Source: Pseudomonas entomophila L48 (lineage in GTDB: Bacteria; Pseudomonadota; Gammaproteobacteria; Pseudomonadales; Pseudomonadaceae). Taken from it: a stretch of 64,000 bases of DNA. A model generated the notes under the pieces. The model saw only the letters and a list, made by a program, of their open reading frames with translations, ran no database searches and had not been told where the DNA came from. The position numbers were made by a program, and so were the translations under genes. Positions 51,047 through 59,546 of this stretch are shown here, piece after piece. The stretch lies in assembly GCF_000026105.1 (NCBI RefSeq), contig NC_008027.1:1-64000 (forward strand), read 5' to 3'. Position 1 is the first letter of the stretch, and every line of letters begins with the position of its first letter.

Positions 51047-51133
51047 CTGTAGGAGCGGCTTCAGCCGCGATGCAGGCAGCACGGTGCATGGCACCCGCTT
51101 CGCGGGTGATCGCGGCTGAAGCCGCTCCTACAG
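51047..51133. repeat. Paired REP element after the radical SAM gene
   Basis: CTGTAGGAGCGGCTTCAGCC and its inverted partner surround a spacer with the palindrome ACCCGCTTCGCGGGT, the same layout as at 37839 and 59178. Confidence 0.93.
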
Positions 51134-51421
51134 CGGTATGCGCCGCTACTCATAGCGTCGCTAATGCTAGGTATTAAAATCAGGCGTGGGTATTGGCACC
51201 TGATGTAATTTTGCTATTATCGAAAGCCCGCCAAAACCTTCTGGAACGCCCGTTCTAGAGCCTCCGGAATTAAGTTTCAGTTAAGTTTTCTCCGCTAGCG
51301 TAGGAATCCAGTCCTCAGCGACTGTGATCATTTGCCTGTGCGTGTCATCTAAATCCCCGCATAGCCAGAATCTTTCCCCGGTAAACTGGAACTTACCTTC
51401 AAACCGTCAAGAGGATGAATC
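51134..51421. other. Upstream region of the beta-carbonic anhydrase gene
   Basis: Gene-free, relatively AT-rich, about 290 bases. It contains TCAGG...CCTGA (51181-51205) as an imperfect dyad and a TTAAGTTTCAGTTAAGTTTT stretch (51269-51288). No confident promoter or known operator is seen, but its length suggests regulation of the gene that follows. GAGGAT at 51412 is the ribosome site. Confidence 0.4.
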
Positions 51422-52141
51422 ATGCCCATCAAGGACCCATCCAAGGTTGTCCCGGCCGCACCCGCCGAAAGCGCCGATGCCGCCCTGAAGCATATCGTCG
51501 ACGGCTTCCTGCGGTTCCACACCGAAGTCTTCCCCGAGCAGCAGGAGCTGTTCAAGAAGCTGGCCACCGCGCAAAAGCCGCGGGCCATGTTCATCACCTG
51601 CGCCGACTCGCGCATCGTCCCCGAGCTGATCACCCAGAGCTCGCCGGGCGACCTGTTCGTCACCCGTAACGTCGGTAACGTCGTGCCGCCGTATGGCCAG
51701 ATGAACGGCGGTGTTTCCAGCGCCATCGAATACGCGGTGCTGGCGCTGGGCGTGCACCACATCATCGTCTGCGGCCACTCCGACTGCGGCGCGATGCGCG
51801 CGGTGCTCAACCCGCACTCGCTGGACAAGATGCCGACCGTTTCCGCCTGGCTGCGCCATGCCGAAGTGGCACGCACCGTGATCGAGGACAACTGCTCCTG
51901 CGGCAGCGAGCACGAAAGCATGCAGTTGCTGACCAAAGAGAACGTCATCGCCCAGCTGCACCACCTGCGCACCCACCCGTCGGTCGCCTCGCGCCTGGCA
52001 GCCGGCCAACTGCACATCCATGGCTGGATCTACGACATCGAAACCAGCCAGATCGAAGCCTACAATGCCGCCAGTGATCGCTTCCTGCCACTGACCGCAG
52101 GCGAGCCGATCCCCTCCGCTACTCCGAGAGGCCGCTACTAA
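51422..52141 (+). CDS. Beta-class carbonic anhydrase
   Basis: 239-residue zinc enzyme interconverting CO2 and bicarbonate. Zinc ligands Cys60, His119 and Cys122, with the catalytic Asp62/Arg64 pair, are visible in ITCADSRIVPEL and VCGHSDCGAM. Full length. It lies 189 bases upstream of a SulP transporter on the same strand, suggesting joint bicarbonate supply. Confidence 0.94.
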   Translation: MPIKDPSKVVPAAPAESADAALKHIVDGFLRFHTEVFPEQQELFKKLATAQKPRAMFITCADSRIVPELITQSSPGDLFVTRNVGNVVPPYGQMNGGVSSAIEYAVLALGVHHIIVCGHSDCGAMRAVLNPHSLDKMPTVSAWLRHAEVARTVIEDNCSCGSEHESMQLLTKENVIAQLHHLRTHPSVASRLAAGQLHIHGWIYDIETSQIEAYNAASDRFLPLTAGEPIPSATPRGRY

Positions 52142-52330
52142 GCGACCCGAACACGCTGAAACGACCTTGATAGCCGGCTGCACCCGATGGGTGCGGCGCG
52201 GTCTTCGCCTGCCTTGAATTTCTCTGGACGCCTTGCCGGCAAGCCCGCTGGCGGCCCGCGCCTGCGCGCGATCCAGGGATCCCCGTGCCTGCGGCCAGAG
52301 GAATGGCCGTGAACTTGAGAAAGGAGCGTC

Positions 52331-53866
52331 ATGGTGAACAAGACACAGATCAAAGCGGCAGTGCCGCGTGAGTTGCTGGCCTCGGTGGTGGTGTTCCTGG
52401 TGGCCCTGCCGTTGTGCATGGGCATTGCCATCGCCTCCGGCATGCCCCCGGCCAAAGGCCTGATCACCGGCATCATCGGCGGAATCGTGGTGGGCTTCCT
52501 GGCGGGCTCGCCGCTGCAGGTGAGCGGCCCGGCGGCGGGCCTGGCGGTGCTGGTGTTCGAGCTGGTGCGCCAGCATGGCATGGCGATGCTCGGGCCGATC
52601 CTGTTGCTGGCGGGGTTGCTGCAACTGCTGGCCGGACGCTTGCGCTTGGGGTGCTGGTTCCGGGTAACGGCGCCAGCGGTGGTGTACGGCATGCTCGCCG
52701 GCATCGGTGTGCTGATCGTGCTGTCCCAGGTGCACGTGATGTTCGACACGGCGCCGCAGCCGTCGGGTGTGGATAACCTGCTGGGCTTCCCGGCGACGCT
52801 GGCTTCGGCCCTGCCGCTGGAGCGCGCGGGCAATGGCTGGCAGGCCGGCGCATTGGGCCTGGGCACCATTGCCATCATGTGGGGCTGGGAGCGCTTTCGC
52901 CCGCAACGTTTGCGCTTCATCCCTGGTGCGCTGCTCGGGGTCGCAGCGATGACCGCCGTCAGCCTGTGGCTGGCGCTGCCGGTCAATCGCGTGCAGGTAC
53001 CAGCCGACCTGTCCGAAGCCATCGACTGGCTACGCCCGGACGATCTGCTCAAGCTGGCCGACCCCACGCTGCTGGTGGCAGCTTTCGCCCTCGCATTCAT
53101 CGCCAGCGCCGAGACCTTGCTGTCCGCAGCCGCGGTGGACCGCATGCACAGCGGCCAGCGTTCGGACTTCGACCGTGAACTGTCGGCGCAGGGCATCGGC
53201 AACATGCTCTGCGGTGTGCTCGGCGCGCTGCCTATGACCGGGGTGATCGTGCGCAGCTCGGCCAACGTGCAGGCCGGCGCGCAGACCCGGGCTTCGGCGA
53301 TCTTGCATGGTGTGTGGTTGCTGGCCTTCGTGGTCGTGTTGAGCAGCGTGCTGCAGCAGATCCCGGTGGCGAGCCTGGCGGGCGTGCTGGTGTACACCGG
53401 CGTGAAGCTGGTGGACTTCAAGGCATTCCGCGGCCTGGGCCGTTATGGGCGGATGCCGATGTTCACCTATGCCGCCACGGCACTGGCGATTGTCTTCACC
53501 GATTTGCTGACCGGGGTGCTGCTGGGCTTTGCCCTCACCCTGCTGAAGTTGGCGTTCAAGGCGGCGCGATTGAAGATCAACCTGGTGGCGCTGGATGCGC
53601 CGGGGCACATGGAGCTGCGCCTGAGCGGGGCGGCGACGTTCCTCAAGGTGCCGGCGCTGACCCAGGTGCTGGAGACCGTGCCGGAAGGGACGACGCTACA
53701 TGTACCCTTAGGCAACCTGAGCTATATCGACCATTCCTGCCTGGAGTTGCTGGAGGACTGGGGGCGCAGTGGCGCGGTCAAGGGGGCGCGGTTGGTGCTG
53801 GAAGAGCGGCGGCTGAAGCGGCGGGTCGAGGGGCGGCTGCGGACTACGGCAGGGCTTGGGGCTTGA
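52331..53866 (+). CDS. SulP-family transporter, putative bicarbonate uptake
   Basis: 511-residue inner-membrane SulP protein: VPRELLASVVVFLVALPLCMGIAIASGMPPAKGLITGIIGGIVVGFLAGSPLQVSGPAAG is the conserved N-terminal half, with about ten membrane segments and a C-terminal STAS-like domain (LSYIDHSCLELLEDW). GAGAAAGGAG precedes the ATG. Next to carbonic anhydrase, so bicarbonate (BicA-like) is a better guess than sulfate, but substrate is inferred. An exact DnaA box lies at 52768-52776. Confidence 0.85.
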   Translation: MVNKTQIKAAVPRELLASVVVFLVALPLCMGIAIASGMPPAKGLITGIIGGIVVGFLAGSPLQVSGPAAGLAVLVFELVRQHGMAMLGPILLLAGLLQLLAGRLRLGCWFRVTAPAVVYGMLAGIGVLIVLSQVHVMFDTAPQPSGVDNLLGFPATLASALPLERAGNGWQAGALGLGTIAIMWGWERFRPQRLRFIPGALLGVAAMTAVSLWLALPVNRVQVPADLSEAIDWLRPDDLLKLADPTLLVAAFALAFIASAETLLSAAAVDRMHSGQRSDFDRELSAQGIGNMLCGVLGALPMTGVIVRSSANVQAGAQTRASAILHGVWLLAFVVVLSSVLQQIPVASLAGVLVYTGVKLVDFKAFRGLGRYGRMPMFTYAATALAIVFTDLLTGVLLGFALTLLKLAFKAARLKINLVALDAPGHMELRLSGAATFLKVPALTQVLETVPEGTTLHVPLGNLSYIDHSCLELLEDWGRSGAVKGARLVLEERRLKRRVEGRLRTTAGLGA

Positions 53867-53875
53867 GTGAGGCGG

Positions 53876-53923
53876 TTCGCCGGCAAGCCGGCTCCTACAG
53901 GTAGGAGCCGGCTTGCCGGCGAA
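53876..53923. repeat. Perfect 48-base REP palindrome
   Basis: Two REP units of the TTCGCCGGCAAGCCGGCTCC family joined head to head with only two bases (AG) between perfect 23-base arms. The most compact pair in the window, between two convergent genes. Confidence 0.95.
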
Positions 53924-53941
53924 TGGCTGCAAACGGTCAGC

Positions 53942-54583
53942 TCAAGCCGATTGGCCCAGCTCGACCCCAAGTTGGCGCGACAGGCACGGCCAGCGTTTCC
54001 ACGCCGCGCCGGTTTCCGGGCTCGACAGCTTGTCGCGATAAGCCTCCACAGATTCAGCGGCGAAGCTTTCGTCATCGAGCATTTCATCCACCGAATGGTG
54101 CACCACCTCGTCCAGCTGGTTGGCAAAAGTCTCGCCGATCAACTGGTGGGCGATCAGGTTGGCCACCGTGGTATCCACCGGAATCAGCGGCTGCTGGAAG
54201 TGGCGGATGTACAGGTCGTTGACCTCCTCGACCAGGCGGTGCGCCAGGTAGGCCTCGTCCAGCAGGCAGTCGAGACCGACATGCCCGGCCATCACGCTGG
54301 GCGGCTGCAGGAAGTAGGCTTCGGCGATCTTCAGCACCGGTTTGATCTGCGACTCGATACCGGCTTCGAGTGCCACGTTGTGCGCGGCCTCGAGCAGTTC
54401 CGGAACCTCGTTGATGTAGGCGCCGACGAAGCGCGCCAAGGTACCCTGGGCATCCTGCTGGGGTAGTTGAATCGATGGATGCAGGTGCGGCAATTGCAGT
54501 TCGAGGCGGGCTTTCAGTTGGCCTGTGCGGCTCTCATGTTGATGGGCGGTTTCGATCTGCTCGCGTACAGCAGCGATGTTCAT
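53942..54583 (-). CDS. Conserved hypothetical protein next to the cox operon
   Basis: 213 residues, mainly helical, no signal peptide or membrane segment: NIAAVREQIETAHQHESRTGQLKARLELQLPHL, then LARFVGAYINEVPELLEAAHNVALEAG and a His/Asp-rich C-terminal half. GGAG precedes the ATG. Divergent from coxB across 379 bases. I recognise no family. Its place beside cox in pseudomonads suggests, but does not show, a related role. Confidence 0.75.
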   Translation of the reverse strand: MNIAAVREQIETAHQHESRTGQLKARLELQLPHLHPSIQLPQQDAQGTLARFVGAYINEVPELLEAAHNVALEAGIESQIKPVLKIAEAYFLQPPSVMAGHVGLDCLLDEAYLAHRLVEEVNDLYIRHFQQPLIPVDTTVANLIAHQLIGETFANQLDEVVHHSVDEMLDDESFAAESVEAYRDKLSSPETGAAWKRWPCLSRQLGVELGQSA

Positions 54584-54962
54584 GACAACTCCAGGGACAA
54601 GGCGTTACAAACGGAAGACACTAAGTTAGCTTGCTTACGAGAATGCCTAAGACGCATTTGTTATATCTCTGAGACACGTGTAGGAAATTGGCTATATCAA
54701 TGTGCCATCATTGTGCCCCGCCCCAGCATTCATGCGGCTTTCAGCGCAAACGTTTGGATGGATGAAGATCATTTAAAACCCTTCATTGCGCACCATTGGT
54801 CGGTGTCTATACTCCGCTTGAAACGTGATTCGTTGATGAGGCCCGACTGCCGTTTGCAGGGGGCTCGGTCGTCGAAGCCAGGCAGTCTTGGCCACCGTTC
54901 CCCCCCATGTCGTAAGGTCGTCCGCGCCTCCGGGACTACAAGAACGATAAGGGGAACCCGCA
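54584..54962 (+). promoter_or_regulatory. Long coxB upstream region with RpoS-type -10
   Basis: 379 bases without a gene. CTATACT at 54807-54813 is the exact RpoS -10 consensus, and TTGCGC (54786-54791) lies 16 bases before TATACT. The 5' half (54605-54720) is AT-rich. The remaining 150 bases before coxB form a long leader. Known aa3-type oxidase control in P. aeruginosa is by RpoS under starvation, which fits. Confidence 0.55.
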
Positions 54963-56090
54963 ATGATGCGACATCCACATGTCTGGATGGGCCTGTTGCT
55001 GTGGTCAATGTTTGGTCAGGCACAGGCGGCATGGACCGTGAACATGGCTCCCGGGGCGACGGACGTCTCCCACGCCGTGTTCGACCTGCACATGACCATC
55101 TTCTGGATCTGCGTGATCATCGGCATCGTGGTGTTCGGCGCGATGTTCTGGTCGATGGTCATCCATCGCCGCTCCACTGGCCAGCAGCCCGCGCATTTTC
55201 ACGAGCACACCTGGGTTGAGATTCTCTGGACCGTCGTCCCCTTCCTGATCCTCGTGGCCATGGCCATCCCGGCCACCAAGACCCTGATCGAAATCTACGA
55301 CGCCAGTGAGTCGGACATCGACATCCAGGTCACCGGCTACCAGTGGAAGTGGCACTACAAGTACCTGGGCCAGGACGTGGAGTTCTTCAGCAACCTGGCC
55401 ACCCCCGCCGACCAGATCCACAACAAGGCGCCCAAGGACGAGCACTACCTGCTCGAAGTCGACCAGCCGCTGGTGCTGCCGGTGGGGGCCAAGGTGCGCT
55501 TCCTGGTCACCGCCGCCGATGTCATCCATTCCTGGTGGGTACCTGCCTTCGCGGTCAAGCGCGACGCCATCCCCGGCTTCGTCAACGAGGCTTGGACCCG
55601 CATCGAGAAACCCGGCATCTACCGTGGCCAGTGCACCGAGCTGTGCGGCAAGGACCACGGTTTCATGCCGGTGGTGGTGGAGGTGAAGTCCAAGGCTGAC
55701 TACGAGACCTGGCTGGGCGAGCGCAAGGCCGAGGCGGCCAAGCTCAAGGAGCTGACCAGCAAGGACTGGACCCTGCAGGAGCTGGTCGAACGCGGCGACA
55801 AGGTCTACCACACCACTTGCGTGGCCTGTCACCAGGCCGAAGGCCAGGGCCTGCCGCCGATGTTCCCGGCGCTCAAGGGTTCGAAGATCGCCACCGGGCC
55901 GAAGGAAGGCCACCTGAGCATTGTCTTTCACGGTAAGCCCGGCACGGCCATGGCCGCATTCGGCAAGCAACTCTCGGAAGTCGACATCGCCGCCGTGGTC
56001 ACCTACGAGCGCAACGCCTGGGGCAACAACAAGGGCGACATGGTCACGCCGAAGGACGTGCTGGCGCTCAAGCAGGCGGAAAGCAAATGA
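54963..56090 (+). CDS. coxB: Cytochrome c oxidase subunit II with fused cytochrome c domain (caa3 type)
   Basis: 375 residues. Signal peptide (MMRHPHVWMGLLLWSMFGQAQA), two membrane helices, and the CuA domain with CTELCGKDHGFMP carrying the two Cys, His and Met ligands. A C-terminal cytochrome c domain with haem motif CVACH and a Met in PPMFPALKG makes it the caa3 form, which takes electrons without a separate soluble c. AAGGGGA precedes the ATG. First gene of coxB-coxA-ctaG-coxC. Confidence 0.96.
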   Translation: MMRHPHVWMGLLLWSMFGQAQAAWTVNMAPGATDVSHAVFDLHMTIFWICVIIGIVVFGAMFWSMVIHRRSTGQQPAHFHEHTWVEILWTVVPFLILVAMAIPATKTLIEIYDASESDIDIQVTGYQWKWHYKYLGQDVEFFSNLATPADQIHNKAPKDEHYLLEVDQPLVLPVGAKVRFLVTAADVIHSWWVPAFAVKRDAIPGFVNEAWTRIEKPGIYRGQCTELCGKDHGFMPVVVEVKSKADYETWLGERKAEAAKLKELTSKDWTLQELVERGDKVYHTTCVACHQAEGQGLPPMFPALKGSKIATGPKEGHLSIVFHGKPGTAMAAFGKQLSEVDIAAVVTYERNAWGNNKGDMVTPKDVLALKQAESK

Positions 56091-56121
56091 ACCGGTGCCT
56101 TAGGGTTGCAGGAGACAGGAC

Positions 56122-57711
56122 ATGAGTGCAGTGATCGACGACCACGCCCACGGTCATGAACACGCCCACGGCCCGGCCAAGGGCCTGATGCGCTGGGTGC
56201 TGACCACCAACCACAAGGACATCGGCACGATGTACCTGTGGTTCGCCTTCACCATGTTCCTGCTCGGCGGCTCGTTCGCCATGGTGATCCGCGCCGAGCT
56301 GTTCCAGCCCGGGCTGCAGATCGTCGAGCCGGCGTTCTTCAACCAGATGACCACCATGCACGGGCTGATCATGGTGTTCGGCGCGGTGATGCCGGCGTTC
56401 GTCGGGCTGGCCAACTGGATGATCCCGCTGATGATCGGCGCCCCGGACATGGCCCTGCCGCGAATGAACAACTTCAGCTTCTGGCTGCTGCCGGCGGCGT
56501 TCCTGCTGCTGGTCTCGACCCTGTTCAGCCCTGGCGGCGGGCCCAACTTCGGCTGGACCTTCTACGCGCCGCTGTCGACCACCTACGCCCCGGCCAGCGT
56601 CACCTTCTTCATCTTTGCCATCCACCTGATGGGCATCAGCTCGATCATGGGCGCGATCAACGTGATCGCCACCATCCTCAACCTGCGCGCCCCGGGCATG
56701 ACCCTGATGAAGATGCCGCTGTTCGTCTGGACCTGGCTGATCACCGCGTTCCTGCTGATCGCGGTGATGCCGGTGCTGGCCGGCGTGGTGACCATGATGC
56801 TGATGGACATCCACTTCGGCACCAGCTTCTTCAGTGCCGCCGGTGGTGGTGACCCGGTGCTGTTCCAGCATGTGTTCTGGTTCTTCGGCCACCCCGAGGT
56901 GTACATCATGATCCTGCCCGCCTTCGGCGCGGTCAGCTCGATCATCCCGGCGTTCTCGCGCAAGCCGCTGTTCGGCTACACCTCGATGGTCTACGCCACC
57001 GGCGCGATCGCCTTCCTGTCGTTCATCGTCTGGGCCCACCACATGTTCGTGGTCGGTATCCCGGTGGTGGGCGAGCTGTTCTTCATGTACGCCACCATGC
57101 TGATCGCCGTGCCCACCGGGGTGAAGGTGTTCAACTGGGTCAGCACCATGTGGGAGGGCTCGCTGACCTTCGAGACGCCGATGCTGTTCGCCATCGCCTT
57201 CGTCATCCTGTTCACCATCGGTGGCTTCTCCGGGTTGATGCTGGCCATCGCCCCGGCGGACTTCCAGTACCACGACACTTACTTCGTGGTCGCCCACTTC
57301 CACTACGTGCTGGTGCCCGGGGCGATCTTCGGTATCTTCGCCTCGGCCTACTACTGGCTGCCGAAATGGACCGGGCACATGTATGACGAAACCCTCGGCA
57401 AGCTGCACTTCTGGTTGTCGTTCATCGGCATGAACATGGCCTTCTTCCCCATGCACTTCGTCGGTCTGGCCGGCATGCCACGGCGGATCCCCGACTACAA
57501 CCTGCAATTTGCCGACTTCAACATGGTCTCGTCGATCGGCGCCTTCATGTTCGGTGCCACGCAGATCTTCTTCCTGTTCATTGTCATCAAGTGCATCCGC
57601 GGCGGTGCGCCGGCAGCGGCCAAGCCCTGGGACGGTGCCGAGGGGCTGGAGTGGTCGATTCCGTCGCCGGCGCCTTATCACACCTTCCAGACCCCTCCGG
57701 AAGTGAAGTAG
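56122..57711 (+). CDS. coxA: Cytochrome c oxidase subunit I
   Basis: 529-residue, twelve-helix haem-copper oxidase core that reduces oxygen and pumps protons. Haem a and a3/CuB ligands are in TMHGLIMVFGAV, FWFFGHPEVYIMILPAFGAVSSI (His-Pro-Glu-Val-Tyr, the CuB His and cross-linked Tyr), the following AHHMFVVGIPV, and VAHFHYVLVPG. This is an A-type oxidase with the K and D channel regions. AGGAGAC precedes the ATG. 31 bases after coxB. Confidence 0.97.
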   Translation: MSAVIDDHAHGHEHAHGPAKGLMRWVLTTNHKDIGTMYLWFAFTMFLLGGSFAMVIRAELFQPGLQIVEPAFFNQMTTMHGLIMVFGAVMPAFVGLANWMIPLMIGAPDMALPRMNNFSFWLLPAAFLLLVSTLFSPGGGPNFGWTFYAPLSTTYAPASVTFFIFAIHLMGISSIMGAINVIATILNLRAPGMTLMKMPLFVWTWLITAFLLIAVMPVLAGVVTMMLMDIHFGTSFFSAAGGGDPVLFQHVFWFFGHPEVYIMILPAFGAVSSIIPAFSRKPLFGYTSMVYATGAIAFLSFIVWAHHMFVVGIPVVGELFFMYATMLIAVPTGVKVFNWVSTMWEGSLTFETPMLFAIAFVILFTIGGFSGLMLAIAPADFQYHDTYFVVAHFHYVLVPGAIFGIFASAYYWLPKWTGHMYDETLGKLHFWLSFIGMNMAFFPMHFVGLAGMPRRIPDYNLQFADFNMVSSIGAFMFGATQIFFLFIVIKCIRGGAPAAAKPWDGAEGLEWSIPSPAPYHTFQTPPEVK

Positions 57712-57721
57712 GAGCCTGCCC

Positions 57722-58279
57722 ATGGACGGCCTGTCGCTCAAACGCCTGGTCACCCGCCTGCTGATGCTGACCGTGGTGATGTTCGCCTTCGGCTTTGCCC
57801 TGGTGCCGATCTACGACGTGATGTGCAAGGCCTTTGGCATCAACGGCAAGACCGGTGGGCAGTACGAGGGCAGCCAGGTGAGTGACCCGTCGCGCTCGGT
57901 GCGGGTGCAGTTCATGTCGACCAACGCCGGTGACATGAGCTGGGAGTTCCACTCCACCGCCGACCAGCTCGAGGTCAACCCGGGGGCGGTGAACCAGATG
58001 ATCTTCATCGCCCGCAACCCGACCGACAAACCCATGAGCGCCCAGGCCATCCCCAGCATCACCCCGGCCGAGGCCGCGGCGTATTTCCACAAGACCGAGT
58101 GCTTCTGTTTCACCCAGCAGGTGCTGCAGCCGGGCGAGCGCATCGAGATGCCGGTGCGTTTCATCGTCGACCGCGACCTGCCGGAGGCGGTGAAGCACCT
58201 GACCCTGGCCTACACCCTGTTCGACATCACCGCTCGCCACCCCCCGGTCGCCCATGTCGCGACCGAGGCCGCCCGTTGA
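57722..58279 (+). CDS. ctaG: Cytochrome c oxidase assembly protein CtaG/Cox11
   Basis: 185-residue membrane-anchored copper chaperone that inserts CuB into subunit I. One N-terminal helix, then a periplasmic immunoglobulin-like domain with the copper motif ECFCFTQQ near residue 120 and the family start PIYDVMCKAFGINGKTGGQ. AGGAG precedes the ATG. Only ten bases separate it from coxA. Confidence 0.95.
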   Translation: MDGLSLKRLVTRLLMLTVVMFAFGFALVPIYDVMCKAFGINGKTGGQYEGSQVSDPSRSVRVQFMSTNAGDMSWEFHSTADQLEVNPGAVNQMIFIARNPTDKPMSAQAIPSITPAEAAAYFHKTECFCFTQQVLQPGERIEMPVRFIVDRDLPEAVKHLTLAYTLFDITARHPPVAHVATEAAR

Positions 58280-58295
58280 GGGAAGGAGATCAACC

Positions 58296-59183
58296 ATGGC
58301 AAGCCACGAGCATTACTACGTCCCGGCGCAGAGCAAGTGGCCGATCATCGCCACGATCGGCATGTTCATTACCGTGTTCGGCCTGGGGACCTGGTTCAAC
58401 GACCTCAAGGCCGGGCACCCGGAATCCCACGGGCCGCTGATCTTCTTCGTCGGCGGGCTGTTCCTGGCGTACATGTTGTTCGGCTGGTTCGGCGCGGTGG
58501 TCAAGGAGAGCCATGCGGGGCTGTACAGCTCGCAGATGGACCGCTCGTTCCGCTGGGGCATGAGCTGGTTCATCTTTTCCGAGGTGATGTTCTTCCTGGC
58601 GTTCTTCGGGGCGCTGTTCTATGTGCGGGTGCTGGCAGGGCCATGGCTGGGGGGCGAGGGGCACAAGGGCGTGGCGCACATGCTCTGGCCTAACTTCGAG
58701 TTTGTCTGGCCACTGCTGCACACGCCTGACCCGAAACTGTTCCCGCCGCCCAAGGAGGTGATCGATCCGTGGCACCTGCCGCTGATCAACACCATCCTGC
58801 TGGTGAGTTCCAGCGTGACCGTGACCATCGCCCACCACGCCTTGCGCAAGGGGCATCGCGGCCCGCTGAAACTGTGGCTGGGGCTGACGATTCTGCTGGG
58901 GCTGTCGTTCCTGGCGTTGCAGGCCTACGAGTACCACGAGGCCTACACCAAGCTGGGGCTGACGCTGGGGTCTGGGGTCTATGGCGCGACGTTCTTCATG
59001 CTCACGGGCTTCCACGGCGCGCATGTGACGTTGGGCACGATAATCCTGTTCGTGATGTTCTGCCGGGTGCTGCGGGGGCACTTCAACCCGGAGAAGCACT
59101 TCGGGTTCGAGGCGGCGAGTTGGTACTGGCACTTCGTCGATGTGGTGTGGGTGGGGTTGTTCATCTTTGTTTATGTGCTGTAG
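58296..59183 (+). CDS. coxC: Cytochrome c oxidase subunit III
   Basis: 295-residue, seven-helix subunit that stabilises the oxidase core. Typical residues: HEHYYVPAQSKWPIIATIGMF, FRWGMSWFIFSEVMFFLAFFGALFYVR, GATFFMLTGFHGAHVTLGTI and ASWYWHFVDVVWVGLFIFVYVL. GGAAGGAG precedes the ATG at 58296. Its TAG stop (59181-59183) is formed by the CTGTAG edge of the following REP element. Confidence 0.97.
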   Translation: MASHEHYYVPAQSKWPIIATIGMFITVFGLGTWFNDLKAGHPESHGPLIFFVGGLFLAYMLFGWFGAVVKESHAGLYSSQMDRSFRWGMSWFIFSEVMFFLAFFGALFYVRVLAGPWLGGEGHKGVAHMLWPNFEFVWPLLHTPDPKLFPPPKEVIDPWHLPLINTILLVSSSVTVTIAHHALRKGHRGPLKLWLGLTILLGLSFLALQAYEYHEAYTKLGLTLGSGVYGATFFMLTGFHGAHVTLGTIILFVMFCRVLRGHFNPEKHFGFEAASWYWHFVDVVWVGLFIFVYVL

Positions 59184-59264
59184 GCGCGGCTTCAGCCGCG
59201 AAGCAGGCACCTTGGCGTGTGGCACCCGCTTTGCGGGTGATCGCGGCTGAAGCCGCTCCTACAG
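59178..59264. repeat. Paired REP element fused to the coxC stop codon
   Basis: CTGTAGGCGCGGCTTCAGCC (one base different from the family form) and its inverted partner around a spacer with ACCCGCTTTGCGGGT. The left edge supplies the coxC TAG stop. It ends the structural cox operon. Confidence 0.93.
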
Positions 59265-59280
59265 GAGGGCGGCGGTGATT

Positions 59281-59484
59281 TTAGAAGGGGGCGTGCGACA
59301 CCAGTTGGCCGCTGATGAAGCCCCAGGCGACCAGCCCGATGGTCAGGGCTGCCAGGGTGACACGCACGGTCAGGGCCTTGAGCAGGCGGGTCGAATGGTC
59401 GTCGTCCTTGACCAGGAATACCAGGCCACTGAACAGGCTGGCGACCGTGGCCAGCAGCATCAGGACTATCGCGGCCTTGAGCAT
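59281..59484 (-). CDS. DUF2909 twin-transmembrane protein
   Basis: 67 residues with two hydrophobic helices (AAIVLMLLATVASLFSGLVFLVKDDD and VTLAALTIGLVAWGFISGQL) joined by a short acidic-to-basic loop, the twin-transmembrane pattern of DUF2909. It lies on the minus strand between the coxC and surf1 genes, opposite to all the cox genes. The family is common beside cox in pseudomonads, so a role in oxidase assembly or stability is plausible but unproven. Confidence 0.8.
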   Translation of the reverse strand: MLKAAIVLMLLATVASLFSGLVFLVKDDDHSTRLLKALTVRVTLAALTIGLVAWGFISGQLVSHAPF

Positions 59485-59546
59485 GGCGCTACTCCGGGGG
59501 ATGTGGTGATGCGGACAAGTATAGCGGTTGCCCCGACGAGGCCTCG

